A stretch of DNA of 64,000 nucleotides, from positions 57,362,512 through 57,426,511 of the forward strand of contig NC_088301.1 of the NCBI RefSeq assembly GCF_032854445.1, read 5' to 3'. Position 1 is the stretch's first letter. Every line of letters begins with the position of its first letter. The notes below the pieces were generated by a model, which ran no database searches, was not told where the DNA came from, and worked only from the letters and a program-made list of their open reading frames with translations. The position numbers and the translations under genes are program-made. Positions 47,373 through 61,200 of this stretch are shown piece after piece. Source of the stretch: Liolophura sinensis. Lineage: Eukaryota > Mollusca > Polyplacophora > Chitonida > Chitonidae.

Positions 47373-49202
47373 TCGCTTTTGAATATTTCTCAATTAATTT
47401 AGAAGCATAAATGCAGCCCTGCGATTCCACTACATAATACATGTATAAATAATATTTACCGCGTGGGACTAGTTGTCAGGCTTATTCCTCAGAGGAAAAA
47501 GAACCTTGCTACTATGTTTCCACGCTGGACCCAATCATTTCAAAATAGCGAAGAAAGCCGGAGATATATACTTACAGGATCTTCTGCTGGCACATAAAAT
47601 ACTGACGTGTGGTCCCCGATGTAGGCAGAAACTTATTTCTGTTATAGGGCCAAACTGAGGATATAGATAGACAGTGTTAAGTTAAGTTTTATGATATACA
47701 TAACTGATCAATGAAGAGTTACGTACACAGCGTAATTACAGGGCCGATAATACATCGGTATTATGCTTGGGTAACCGCGTAAATCGCGATATAACCCAAA
47801 CAACGCCGTTTGCGAAAAGAAAAAGTTTCAAGAAATTCTAGTTATGTCTCTGTTACATGTGGCTGAAGAAGTCCCAGTCACCCTTTTCGATGTAGTTTAC
47901 CACCTGCAAACAAATTTTACCTGAATGGCTCTTATAAGGAGATAATAAACTAATATGTGATCATCAATAAATTGCATTAAGCTGGTTTACCATGGAAATC
48001 GTTGCGTGAATCGAAGAATATTGGACACGTGTCCATGCATAATTCTTTCCGCAGTGTTGTGTGTGGTAAGATATTTTAAAACCTGATGTATACAAAGTGG
48101 AACGTGTTTGTTGATGAATTGATGGGAATGTATATGTCTAGTAACACAGGTCACAGAGATGCACATTGCACCCGAATTAGGAAAGGGTCTTTGTACCGAC
48201 CTGATGAAGACTTCCTGATGAAGACGTTCTACAAGTCTGTTGCTCGATCGATCACGGTACCTCGGCCGCACTCCACCAGCATTCATCAACCCCTTTGTAT
48301 TTAGCCCGATGGCACGCAGGCTGTATGGATAAACTGTACATCATGCGAACCCTTTGTCCAGGAATAATCGAACAGAAGGCATAAACACACAAACTGAAGC
48401 GTTCCTCAAGTCTAGAATTGTTGTCTTATGCTAAATGTTGTAGGCTCTCAGGCTCCAACTACAGCATAGCTGGCCTCGGCTGGAGGAGATTCCACTTTAC
48501 AGGACCTATACGAAGACATTATTTTATATCAGTACTTACAAGGAAAGTATATATGTATATGGTAGCCGTGTGTTCAGACTCGCTGTGGGTTTACTTTTTG
48601 GTCCTGACTGAAAGGTGGACTCCGGGGTCATAAGTCATTAATATCACTCGCTAAATTCGTGTCAATAGGTCATGGAAAAGCTCTCCGTTAATCCATGGTT
48701 TTCATTGACTTTCTTACCGGGCTAAAAGCTGCTAATGGTAGTGAAGTGTGGCGGATCGAATATTCCTCCTCCTCATATCGACTCTGGGCACTATCGACTA
48801 CGGATGGCGTTATGGTTTTATACAGAGGATTATGTTCTCTACACCCTCGTTATATATATGTTATTGTCGTGTGTTAAAATAGTTGTGCATGGAGATTAGC
48901 TTATGTCAGGTACGTATACAAGGACGTGACAGAAATGTGGCGAAATGCTACACTGAATAGTGAATAGTGAATTTAATGCTCAATATAGGCTTTTCATCAT
49001 TTCAGTTTAAGTTGTGGTGGCAAATCTCAAATCTGAAACTCGTTGACACTTCTGTTGGAAAACGTGAAGCCTGTGGTGACGAACCAATCTGAACTTCACC
49101 AATACTTAATTCTGTTGGAAAACGTAAAGCACCTAGAAGCCAACTGAAAGGTGGACTCCGGGAAGCTGGGAAACGTAATGGCAAACGTCCCCAAATCTGA
49201 AC
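47373..49202. other. Intergenic, no gene recognised
   Basis: No supported coding feature. A 20-bp phrase (actgaaaggtggactccggg) occurs at about 48607 and again at about 49144, the second copy in the decayed lead-in to the next array. Confidence 0.35.
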
Positions 49203-49689
49203 CACTGGGACATTTATACTAGAGGCCTAAAGCACGTCTAAAGGATAAGGTGGCGAACCTCAAATCTAAGCCTTAAGGGCATTTATGCTAGAGGCCTAAA
49301 GCATAGGCTGGCGAACCCCAAACCCCCATTGGAACATTTATGCTAGAAGCCTAAAACATTGTGTGGCGAACCCCAAATCTGAGCCGTAGGAGCATTTATG
49401 CAAGAGGCCTAAAGCATAGGCTGGCGAACCCCAAATCTAAACCATTGGAACATTTATGCTAGAGGCCTAAAACATTGTGTGGCGAACCCCAAATCTGAAC
49501 CGTAGGAGCATTTATGCAAGAGGCCTAAAGCATAGGCTGGCAAACCGCAAATCTAAAGCATTGGAACATTTATGCTAGAGGCCTAAAATATTGGGTGGTG
49601 AACCCCAAATCTGAGCCTTAGGAGCATTTATGCTAGAGGCCTAAACATAGGCTGGCAAACACCAGATCTTAGACGAACCCCAAATTTGA
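49203..49689. repeat. Minisatellite, 58-bp unit with alternating A/B variants
   Basis: Variant A is ggaacatttatgctagaggc then ctaaaacattgtgtggcgaa and ccccaaatct. Variant B is ggagcatttatgcaagaggc then ctaaagcataggctggcgaa and ccccaaatct. They alternate over much of the block, giving a 116-bp dimeric period. About eight units in total. Confidence 0.9.
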
Positions 49690-51418
49690 AATCCAGAACA
49701 AAACCAATCATCATTGGATTCATTGACAACACCACGTAGTACTTCATTAATCCACGAACCCTGAAAGATGTTTCAAGAAATTGCCAAGAGTTTCAAATCT
49801 GTTGGCAGAAAATTTTTTTTTTTTATCAAAATTAAGGCGCGGACAGGGAATCATTACAAATTTAAGGCTTTCATTTCTTTAAGGTATGCTGTGGTGGTTG
49901 GTAAACTACTTTGCCAGTCAGCTTTTGCTTTTTCTGTATTATGGAACATAAATGCCTACTGAATTATTGAGTTCAAAATTTGGTTACGTCTTGTGGTTCG
50001 CCAAGTTCCTGGAAAAGGTTGGTTGAATTCCCCGGCCTCTATCTATTTTTCTTCAACCCTAGAACTTTACGTCAAATAACTAAAAACATATTGAATACGA
50101 CTTTAATCACAAGTGCAATAAATAAATGTTAAATAAAAAATCAAAATGCTTTTGCTTTTCGCTTTAGGATTCCCTGTTAAAAGTATTCTGATACCTCAGC
50201 TTGTCTCATCTTATCCACCGTTCACGGTGACGTATATATTATTCTTCGTGCAATAAAACATAGATATTGTCGTACACTCTACCCAGACAGATCCTGCATT
50301 ATTATCACATTTTAACTTATTTCAAGTGTGTCTGCATAGAGAAGACAATTGCTAACGACCCGCTGGTTTCTGAAGGCCTGGGTGGTGTTATATAACTCTG
50401 AGTGGTCGGACAACGTTCAGCAGTACGCACGTCTAAAGCTACAGTCATATCCCTGTCTAATCGTCGATATGCCGAGGCGTATGCAGGGTTTATTGCATGT
50501 TTATCCCAGCTATCACAGCAGCTGCTGGCCGGAGACGGTGATACAGCCAACGGTTGATTCAGGATATAATCCGGGACTGCGGTCGTCAGGGATCGGTTGT
50601 TGGCTCTTATCTACTGACTAACCTACCTTCTCTCTGTTCATCTTTCCTCTACGATAACAGTCAAGTGTTTTTGTGTTTATGTATCGCCTCAATGGGAACC
50701 ATCTGGAATGCTCCGACAAGGTTTTTCTTAGCTCTGCCGTCAATATGGGCTTTCTCGACTTGCCACAGGTGGGTGCGTAACTGTCTGTGCCGAGCCATAG
50801 AGATGGACGCTAATGACAAACATACAGCAAGTACAAGAACGGACTCTGTTGGCCTGTGTCCTCCTGTTAGCACTTATTAGAGAGAATTCGTGAATGACGA
50901 AGTGGTTAGAGCATTAAGTAAGAGACAATCTATTCTGGTGCTATAGGTATTATGGTGAAGGGTTTAAGTCACATATATCTCTAGTTGTATATATCTTTGT
51001 TGTGTGTCAGGTTGTCACATTATGAGTAGAATTTTCAAAACAGGCAATTATAGGTAGAGATAGGTGTGGCTGTTGTGGGATGTGATGGTTGATAGAAGCG
51101 TTAGTGTTAAATGGTCCCCAGCAGTTTAGAATGTGCATGTAGTTTGACATTATCACTCGTCTGTCATGCGTATGTTTTGTGTTACAGATTATCAAGATGT
51201 GATATCCCTGTGACCTCCAGGAGCCAAAATATTCTTAGAACAAAGACGTTACAACGATGGTCTACGTAATGTGAACTTGGAGAAGATAAACATTGAGTCG
51301 AACATAAATGCCTACCGAATTCTCCCATTCAAGTTGTCGAAAATTGCAGGTGAAAACGATACCAAGGGCTTTTGACCAGTTGAATCCAAGGTAGCGTTTG
51401 TTGGCACACCTTTTGAAG
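49690..51418. other. Intergenic region upstream of the tetraspanin
   Basis: No gene is recognised. Open frames (up to about 108 codons, 50554-50880) have no domain similarity that I can see. The tetraspanin promoter and 5' UTR should lie in the last part. Confidence 0.35.
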
Positions 51419-54400
51419 ATGGGTATGGAAGGCTGTGGAAAGTTCATGAAGTGGTCTCTTTTCGGATTCAACTGCCTTGTTCTGGTAAGACCATACGAGA
51501 TCAGAAGTTGGCTTAAAATGTCTACAAAAAGCTTCATGCTTATTATTTTATTTAAAAACATCATTCAGAGTATAATTGTGAAGATAAATACAGTTTTGCG
51601 ATTACATATATCACACAATAGGAGGGTTTATCAAAGCTCAAAGACGAGTAACCGATTTTGTGAAAAGAGGTTTTTAATCGAATGTATAAGTGGAACAATA
51701 GCGTAGCTTTAAAAAAAAAAGAACAGGATCATCACTTATGTTCTAAGACGAATATTGACAGTACGTCATTCAAGTGCTAGGAGAAACAGTGGACGGAACT
51801 AGATAAAATATGGGATTATATATACCGAAATCTATGTATTCTTGTAGTGATTGATTATTCCAGAATACTCCCAAGCTTGGTCTGCAGATGTCAAAATAAC
51901 TTTCTAGTTGTTCTTTGAGGATTAGCAATTGTGGCACAATCATTTTGAACTCATGAAATCTGAATTATTACTCATCAAAATTTGTTACAACATTCTACAT
52001 TTATCACCGAGGAGTTTGAAATGCTAACCTCTTCCTATTCCATTGCATCTGAAGTCAATGGATATTTACCATTATTAGCTCTAAGTGTATAGGTAGTCTA
52101 GTGTGTCACACTGTGCATGCCTGAATTACAGATGCTTTAATGAACTGCGATGTGTTTGTTGGCTATGCCTGCACTGTGTTAAAAAAGATCATATATTTGG
52201 CCTATTTTCACTGGCAGACACCATTCCTGTAAGGTACAGGTGATCACTAAACAGCTTATCACAAATATCACATCTCAGTAGGATGGACGAATTGCCCGAA
52301 ATACAGAGGTAATGTCGGATAGACCCAAGGGAAAGACTGTGCTGACCTTTAGCAGGCATAGCTGTGCCGTATAAACCATCCTGACTGACATAGCTCGAGT
52401 TAACGACCCAGCCGAGACGAATGCGAAAGTAATAAAGACAAGTCATTGGGTTGAGTTAAGTGCCAAGGCTCTTATGGTGCTTCCTGTAAGAAAACCCGTG
52501 ACAGAGGAGTTCCAATGAACAGGCGCCTGCGGATATGAGAAAATCAAACACCCCAATCGGTTGATTTATAGTTACCCAATCAAATGTCCATATTGCAGCT
52601 GTAGTCCCCTTCAAGCTGTGGACCATAATGTTTCCATTCACTCACGTTATACAGCCTGCCCGAATAATGTGAATATATATTGTCTTCAGGGTCCGCTTAG
52701 ATGCAGGGTTTCACAGAAAACCTCTGTAAAGGTACCACATTTACACAGGGAATGCTTTGACATTTAAAACGACAGGCTAACATTACATTATTAGAGAACA
52801 GCATATCCTGTTTTCAGGAGAGCGTAGAATATACCTTTCCGGCTGTATATGGTGTGACCTTCTTGTGAATGAGGGACCCTCTTGTTAAATTACAGACAAC
52901 CATTCTCGAATGCTACCGGAAACCACGTGTATTACGAATTGTTAACTCCGGTCAGTTGTCTCTTCCCAGGGGCAGTGTATTCTTTTAACCGATTTCCAGG
53001 ATTTTCATTGCTTAACAATAAGAGTTTACATGATTTATTCACAACTTGTATTGTTCTCTACCCTAATTTCTCAACCTTTTAACATGTGAAAGAGCAACTT
53101 TTGGTGCAATTTATGCATATTTATAATTCGATTTTTTAGACAGAACTGCAGTGGTTGGAGTGGCCAGTGTCAGAGTTTCACTAAGAGTATAATTTTAAAA
53201 GAAGAATGCCTTCAGAATATGCTTGAAAAAAAAAACAACAACATGGGAATCGGTTGCAGAATTACACTTTTAGCATGTAAGCATCACAATTGCTATATTT
53301 TCAAATCAGCTCTGTATATTTTTACATTTTCCAGTATTCATAGTCTCACATAAATGTATGAACAGACGTGTTTTCAACAAAAAGTACAACGCCGATATGA
53401 TGTGCCGTAAATTTATCGGTACACCAGACGTTTTGTGGTCTTTATTCCAGCCTTTGCTCTTGCAGGTGTCCGGTTGCCTTCTCCTGGTCATCGGGATTAT
53501 CACCAGAGTGAACCAGACAGGGCTGTCCCAAATATCGGCTGTTATTGGCAACCATTTGTACTCCACCTCCTCCATCATCCTCATTGTGTGCGGTTGTGTC
53601 GTGGTGTCATTCTTTGGCTGCTGCGGAGCTATCAAAGAAGTCAGGTGCATGCTTGCAGCTGTAAGTATCCATCACCGTTAATAACGCAAACAAATGTTCC
53701 ACCAAACAGATCCCTGATCCCCGCAAAGACAATTCACGTAGGTTCCGATGAAACAAAACGACTAACATGCACATACTATAAAATGCAGTCATTCAATATA
53801 ATTAAGGTGCCATTTTTATCTGATCTAGTACTTTATTCGGAAGGTAGATCGGTATGATTTCAAACCTCTTTCCTAAATAGCAAATAATGAGACGTGAATC
53901 CAATAGTCTTGCAGCATTGTATTAATACCACATAACATTTTAATTGAAAATGGCAAAGTACATGAATGTGATGCATAAATGGACGGTTGGTTGCATATGT
54001 TTGCGGAAGGAAATACTGAACTAAATATGGACCACCACACAATCAGGGCGTTTGTTTCAATATTTTAATGCGAAAGGGTGAAATATAGTGTCATGAAATA
54101 TATACATATATACGTGCAAGGTTTACAAACTTTTTATTGTAGGTACACTAGGATCTGAGATTTTAGTTGTGGATTATTCACATGTAATTCAGGTTGGATG
54201 AGTATTTCTATCCAGCGCGGTTTTGAGCTATTTGAACGATGTACCTATATTTCGCATATCCTGTTCTGTTTGACAAGGACGGGTGTTTATGTGTTTCTTT
54301 AATATACAGTAAGACATATAATTCAGTCAAAGTTAAAATATAAATGATAACAATGTAATTAGTGAGCCAAGTGTGTGATTCATATCCATGAGGTTCGGGT

Positions 54401-57400
54401 TCATTTCAGGCCTTGTATAGGTTATTTGTAGATTCCCCCATTCGCATTGTGCGTGGGACCTTGGCGTTATTCAGTAGTCGATGGAGACGGGTTGCAGTCA
54501 TACCCCTTGTCTACCACCAATATGGCGTAAAAATCACACAGTCACACCCTTGTCTACCACTAATATGGCGTAAAAATCACACATTCACACCCTTGTCTAC
54601 CACCAGTATGGCGTAAAAATCACATATCAAGGGTTTAAGGTACTGGACATTGAATTCATCCATATGTCTTAGTACATCAATAAAATGGTTGTCGCCTTTC
54701 TTTTCAGTTCTTCATTTTGCTGTTGCTCATCTTCGTTGGTCTGATCATTGGTGGGATCCTAGCTTATGCATTCCGCAATGATGTAAGTAAATTCATGGAC
54801 ATTGGCTTATATCTACATATACAAATGGTTACAGAGCCTTGTTTAGGTATACATGTTACATGTGTGACTGCATGGCAAATTGTTCTCTCTGTTACACTAT
54901 TATACCGTTGGCCATGGTAATGTCAGTAGCCGCCTGACATCAAAGGTTTCCTCTCATTATGATATTGCGGCATGTTGCAGACGACTAAATGAGACATAAT
55001 GCTTTTATTTGCTACTACCTCTGAACTTGAATTAACTGATATTTCTCCATAGTAACCCTACCTGTCCAAGATTATACGTCCTGACTTTTTACATTACCTT
55101 ACCTGCATGAATGGAGGTTGGGGAGTGGGGGGGGGAGGACTGGGGAAAGTCACAGTATTTGGGTATACTGAGCTAACGTAAGAATTCTTCCTGTTTTTTA
55201 GCTCGAAAAGTATGCGAAACAGAACATGTACAAAACCCTCAATACATCGTATGGGATGCCGGACCAAGGTACAACAACAGAAGCCTGGAACTCCATCCAA
55301 CAGCTGGTACGCAAAACAACAACCATCTTCTCTTTAATTAAAATAAAATATGCTGATACCATACAGTTATTAAATGTTACAGAAACTGAAATAAAGAACC
55401 GTTGTCATCCCATAATTTCTACGGACTTAACTTACAATCTTAGCATCTATAATTTTATTACAAATCGAGGTTTAGTGAAATGGTAGTGATTTAAATCACT
55501 TGTTCGCACTTTATATCTATTTATTTTTTTACAGTTTTCCTGTTGCGGTGTGGAAGGAAATATCAATTCTTCAACGTCTTGGGCATACTATAAACTCAAC
55601 ACAGAATGGTTCAAACAACAGAAAGGTAAGGTGCTTGTAATTCCGTAATTCTTATGTGGGTCGATTTGCGACTGGGAACAACTAGACAAAGTCTACCTAC
55701 GCTTAACACATATGTCTAAAAGTTTGCCAAACTTTGCGATCGTGAGCAACTGTCGTCAACTGGACACAAGCACGTGTAGATGGACAGAACTGCATACAGC
55801 TGGATGCTTTTAATCTTAGAAAAGTAGAACATGTTCAACTGAGAATGACTGCTGAATGAATGCTTCTTCGCCAAAAACCCAATTGCTCCCATTCGCTAAA
55901 AACCTAATTGCTCCCAGTCGCCAAATACCCAATTGCTCCCAGTCGTATGCAAGGTCTTTTTACGCCCGACTTTAGGTCGACTCAGCGCCTGTTCGGTGTT
56001 TGATGTGATCAAAGTATCTGTTTAATTGATGATGTTTCTTACGTATTGTGAACGTTTTGCCGTCCAGAGCTTGGATGAACATTACCGTTGAACATGGCTG
56101 CGTCGGCTTCAGAAGAAAACAGGTGCGCGTCCTTGCCGTTTTTGAGTAGACAAGCAAGCGGCCTGTTGATTCCTGTGGTAGTGTTGAGGGTAATAACCAC
56201 TTGCTTATTATACCACTTAACTTCACTGAATGTCGCTGCCTTAGTGATCACGTCCCGTTTCCGACCACCTGAGCTCAGAGGATGCGGGCTGTATTTTTCG
56301 TATCCGCTGGCAGTATTAAACACATGATTATAGAACATTAGTGGGTAGGATGCATGTCTGACGTCAGACCCCACATTACAGAATAATTTCCGTGTGTTAA
56401 ATGAGGTACACGCAGCTGTCGTACGTTATACCTGTGATATGCTACATATTTTTGTGTAAGAGTTAGTTTTCGGTAAAATGAACAATCCGTTAGGTAACTG
56501 GCTTTGTAACTGAATAAATATCGTAATTAAAAATGAGACTGGGAAGGATTTAAAGGCTTGAGACATTTTGGTGTATTTCGTGGCGGGGATAGCAGTGCAA
56601 TAATATCAAATGAATATGGACACATCTATAGGTTTTCATATAGGAATAACTGATTTCAAACCGTATACTGATAAGATTGGTTAAGGAGGTTTATGGTGAA
56701 TAATGGAGTGTTTTGAATGAATATGTCATGCAGGTAAATGTAGGCCACAGGTAGATGTAGGCTACAGGTAGATGTAGGCCACAGGTAGATGTAGGCCACA
56801 GGTAGATGTAGGCTACAGGTAAATGTAGGCCACAGGTAGATGTAGGCCACAGGTAGATGTAGGCCACATGTAGATGTAGTCTGCAGGTAGATGTAGGCTA
56901 CAGATAGATGTAGTCTGCAGGTAGATGTAGTCTGCAGGTAGATTTAGGCTACAGATAGATGTAGGCTGCAGGTAAATGTAGGCTACAGGTAGATGTAGTC
57001 TGCAGGTAGATTTAGGCTACAGGTAGATGTATAGGCCTTAAATTGGATGTAAAGCTTTAATCTCTTTGCAGAAACCCCTCAGTATGTTCCCAACAGTTGC
57101 TGTAAGAGTCAGGAGAAATATGAGAAGAACAGGTGTGTCGGGCTAGAGGACCCCCACCTGGCCCCAAATTGGGGCCCTCCTGTATCCAAGCAACACTTCA
57201 ATGAACAGTTACACACCCATGTAAGTACATGTATGCCTGCCATCATAAGCAGTGTGCCCAGGTGTGTAACAAATGTTTGCTCATGTATAAAATTTATAGG
57301 TGTCCGGTAAAAAAAAAAAGCATCAATACCGGTTTGACTTAAAAGTCTAATTAGATAAATAAACATATGTCACAAATAACAAAAAGTGTTGTTTGTTTGC

Positions 57401-58235
57401 TTTCTGTAACCATGTCAGAAGGGAAACAGCTATATGTATTTATTTCATTATATTTTATGTAAATGATACGCTGACACAGGAATAATTTGAATATTGCTCT
57501 GTGTCTTCGTAGGGTTGCTTCACAAAACTGATTGTGTTATCCAGGACAATGCCATAATAATTGGTGGTGTAGCAGCAGCAGTTGGAGGTGTCATGGTATG
57601 TTCAAGTCACATAAACCTTTCATAGTTAAAACTTAGAAGTGATCAAGTATTGTAATTAACTGGGAGAGGCATGAAACTCATGAAACCTGGCATAGAAAAT
57701 GACGTCAAGCTATCTAATTTCTCATGTATTTTTATTTGAAGTTGTATTGTGCAATTACTGTATTGGACCTAAAATTTCATGAGTAAGTTACTCATTTTGC
57801 TTGATTCTAAGGACACTATAGATCTTAGTAAGGTGTTTGAGGTTTATCTGGAAGATTAACCTCCAAGATGCTATCCCACTGGGAAAAAATTAAATGTAAG
57901 TTTCAGCAACAACAGCAATAATTTGTAACCTCTTATTTGATCCTGTAGATGCAATTTGGGAGTGAATTTTTAGGGCAAAGAGTTGTTTTGATCTCTGATG
58001 CTGATCTAGATATGACTAGTCGTACATTAACATTTGATGACGTTTTCATTCCTATTTGATGAATTGATATATTTATATTTTTTGGCCACTTTGATTTGGT
58101 CGTTATTTGCGGTAGTCCTAAGATACAGGATGCATTTACTTCTTTAACTAAATATTTTCTTCACTTCAGATTTTGGGAATGATTTTTGCTGTGTGTCTTT
58201 GTCGAGCCATACAGGATGAGTATGATGTGGGATAA
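51419..58235 (+). CDS. Tetraspanin, six-cysteine type, 8 coding exons
   Basis: Exons: 51419-51484, 53466-53660, 54708-54782, 55202-55306, 55535-55625, 57072-57220, 57513-57595, 58170-58235 (TAA). About 276 residues. The N-terminus MGMEGCGKFMKWSLFGFNCL has the cytosolic cysteine and start of TM1 that characterise tetraspanins. TM1 is about 12-35, TM2 about 57-80 ending in GCCGAIKE, TM3 about 88-107 and TM4 about 236-265, with a short tail CRAIQDEYDVG. The large extracellular loop carries CCG (150-152), PNSCC (184-188), C199 and GC (228-229): six cysteines, as in CD63/CD151-like members. Tetraspanins organise membrane microdomains with integrins and other partners. Exon 7 changes frame after GCFTKL (about 57528-57545), as if one base were missing; the rest is clean. 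An upstream in-frame ATG at 51398 would add seven residues. The closest vertebrate member cannot be named from sequence alone. Confidence 0.9.
54497..54624. repeat. Three-copy 42-43-bp tandem repeat in tetraspanin intron 2
   Basis: Copies of cacccttgtctaccaccaat followed by atggcgtaaaaatcacacag, nearly identical, sit between exons 2 and 3 of the tetraspanin gene. Confidence 0.85.
55866..55946. repeat. Three-copy repeat of about 26 bp in tetraspanin intron 5
   Basis: ttcgccaaaaacccaattgc and tccca, repeated three times with small changes. Confidence 0.75.
56728..57035. repeat. Minisatellite, 17-bp unit, about 18 copies, before tetraspanin exon 6
   Basis: The unit is ggtagatgtaggccaca (variants ggctaca, gtctgca). 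The array ends about 36 bases before the exon 6 acceptor (57071), so it occupies the usual branch-point neighbourhood. Confidence 0.93.
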
Positions 58236-61200
58236 AGACATTGGGACTATAGACCAGCATAGCTTAAAATTGTCCCTAAATTGTGCCGAAAAAGTTTCCG
58301 CTCCCATTGTTTCTCCTCTGATCAGACTGTGAAGGAATCCAACCGTTTCATTTCATGTGACAGAGTGCATCATTAGCGGCTAGCATTGTATATCCAGAAG
58401 TCAGACAGATCTCCGGGATTAGGAACATTTCAAAAACCTATGGAAACGTGCTGGTGGTATTTCACCAGATAACATTGGCTGGAGAAAACCCTTACCTACC
58501 ATAAAAAGAACTCAGTAACTGGCCAGGACAGTCAGTGGGCGTGACTCAACCACCGGAAGCAGAGGGACAATTATGGTTTCAGTTCACAGTGAAGAGATAG
58601 AGATACATAGTAGCCTAACCAAACAGGGTACTGCGACGGTAGTGCAATAGGCCTATAGCCCGTCATCAGTGATGCTATTACTCATACTAGGCCAACAGAT
58701 TCCATCACAAACTATATAAAGAACATAATTTATACCTGTAAATACATGTCGAAGTATTTTGTCAGCATAAAGTCCACTGATACCAGGAAAACGTCTATGT
58801 ACTGTGATAGTTTTCTGCACAATTATATATACCGGTAGATATTTAGCACGTATAATATGAAAATATGTATATTGATTATTTAAGGCGGAGTCGGTGGTAA
58901 AATTCTCCTCTCAAATGTCATGAAAATAACACATATTCTAGTCAATTGAAATACTGGTTCAGACACTAAAACACATGCTGTGTGTGCCATGTGAACGATC
59001 ATGTGCCGTAATTGCACGAGGGATCATCTAGAGAGAGAGAGAGAGAGCTCAGTTTAGCTTGTGCTCTGTGAGCATGCATGCACTCTAGTGTCCTCTCTAC
59101 TCTAGTAGGCCTACAAACAGGCTTTGCGAACCATTACACAAGTCGTTATGTCGTCAGCGTATGTATACTGGTGTTTTCATTCATAAATCATGAATATTTC
59201 ATTCGTGTGAGGCAAGTTAAAGGGCAGAGGACCACGACCTGTCATCTTAGGCCCAATGCACCCTCCAATTTATATCACATTGGGTTTTGAAGGACATGAT
59301 GACCATCAAGCTGTAGAATTCACCCTGATAATCATTCCAGAGTCCCTCATCCCCAACTGGCTGATTTTGCCTGAATATTGAATTACGTGTGACAAAACTC
59401 CTCGTTGGTGATATCAAGACATAGTAAACGACTAAATCAAGAAGAAAGACAATGCTAGATAACGAGTACAGTCTCCAAAAGCTTACACTCTTTGATAATG
59501 TTTGACTGAATTTTCACTCGTGTTGAAATTTAAAGAGTAGGCTCTCTGCAGCCATTTTGTCTGTAAAGGGATGTTGATGCCTTTGTCATATCTAAACTGA
59601 TCCGGAGTATTTAAGGGGATGTAACTCTTGTATTCTTTCATAGGAGTGATGTCATTAATGGATTAATGGAGATCCACATATACCAATAACTACGTTGAAA
59701 CACATAATACAAAGAATTTACACCTTTCATAAATATACACACGATGGATCGCATCTAATGTTATGTTAACTGACTGATATACAAATGTGTGCTTAGATTG
59801 TCTACGTGTACAATCAAGGTGTGAAGGGAGGGGGTGTACAACACTCAGTTGTTTTATAGGACTAAGGGTACAAGAGGTACAAGTTTAACCCAGGCCTTGG
59901 GTGGGAAAATTTGTAGATCCTCTGGCTTTCTCTAATTTTCTGTGGATCCCTGGTGACATTTAACACCCAGCAGCACTTGCAGGACTGTTTGCAGTCTTAA
60001 ATTTACGAGGACCACATGTTTGTTTTTCACTAATGTGGCATACAAGTGTATTGGACAAACATGGAAAATATTGTTAGCACAAGTTTCCTCATCCGTAACA
60101 TTGATCACTGTTGTCAAAGTGACAGAGTATCTTGTTGAACAACAATCAGATAAATAAAATAAAGATAAGGGCTTAACAGCACCTCTACAACAATGTGGGC
60201 CACATTAATAGATATGGGCTAACCCTGTTGTCTTGTGAGTATTTTACACACAATTCTGTTATTGGTGAATGCAAAATTAATCCACCTGTTCTTCATGTGT
60301 TTCTGATGTTTCTCTGATATGGATGATTACATCAATTTATTGTTGCATGTTGTCTTAATATTTACAAGTGGTTTTACATTAGTCAACTGGTATTCTGCCT
60401 CTGTAGCAATTTGATCTTGCAACGAAAAATACAAGATGGTATATGTAGTGATTGGTAATTTATTAAGATGTAACAAGAGAACTGTGGAAGGTATATCTAG
60501 TCTGTAATTTGTGTGATTGTTTGTGCAGGCGAGTCTCATGAAGTCAGCAAGCACAAAACTTGAGCATGCAGTTATATATATGTAGGTTCTCACAAAATAC
60601 TTGCAAATAATACCTTTGTTTGGAAGAATGGTGCAAATCTTGTAGTATCAAGACATTTTTTTTCTTTTTTTTTTTCTTTTGTTTTGCCATGTTCAGAAAA
60701 CATACCTCATCCCAAGCAACCAGTTCAGGCATACAGTACTGTTCCACAACTCTGCCACTCGACCAGTGCTCACCGTAAGGTTGCTATTAGTTGTTAACAC
60801 GACCTTGTTATCATTCACACTATATTAGACAATGTTGAACTCTGTGCATTTGTTTTCAATAGACTCAATAAACAAATGGTTGATCCATCACACAGTGTTA
60901 ATGGCTTGGATGTGTGAGTAGGCCTACTGTTTTATGTCCTTTATGTACTAAAACTTCATGTACAACTCTTGCTTGAAAAGTCATGCTGCAAAATAGTAAC
61001 TCTGCACATCGACTCAGTGGGCAACAATAATTATTATGATCATAAAATGCTTTATTGACTTTCCTCTGATGCTTAAAAGTCATCATGAAAATGGCATAAT
61101 GATACATGGTGTGCCTGTGTAATAACTTTTTAAATACTATTTATGAATCAAAAGTCACACTTTGTGTACAAATGATAAAATATTCAAAGAAAACAAGTGA

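Noticed and set aside
53435-53857. 140-codon frame overlapping tetraspanin exon 2
   Set aside because: A shadow frame; the real frame encodes TM1/TM2 with GCCGAIKE and has matching splice phases.
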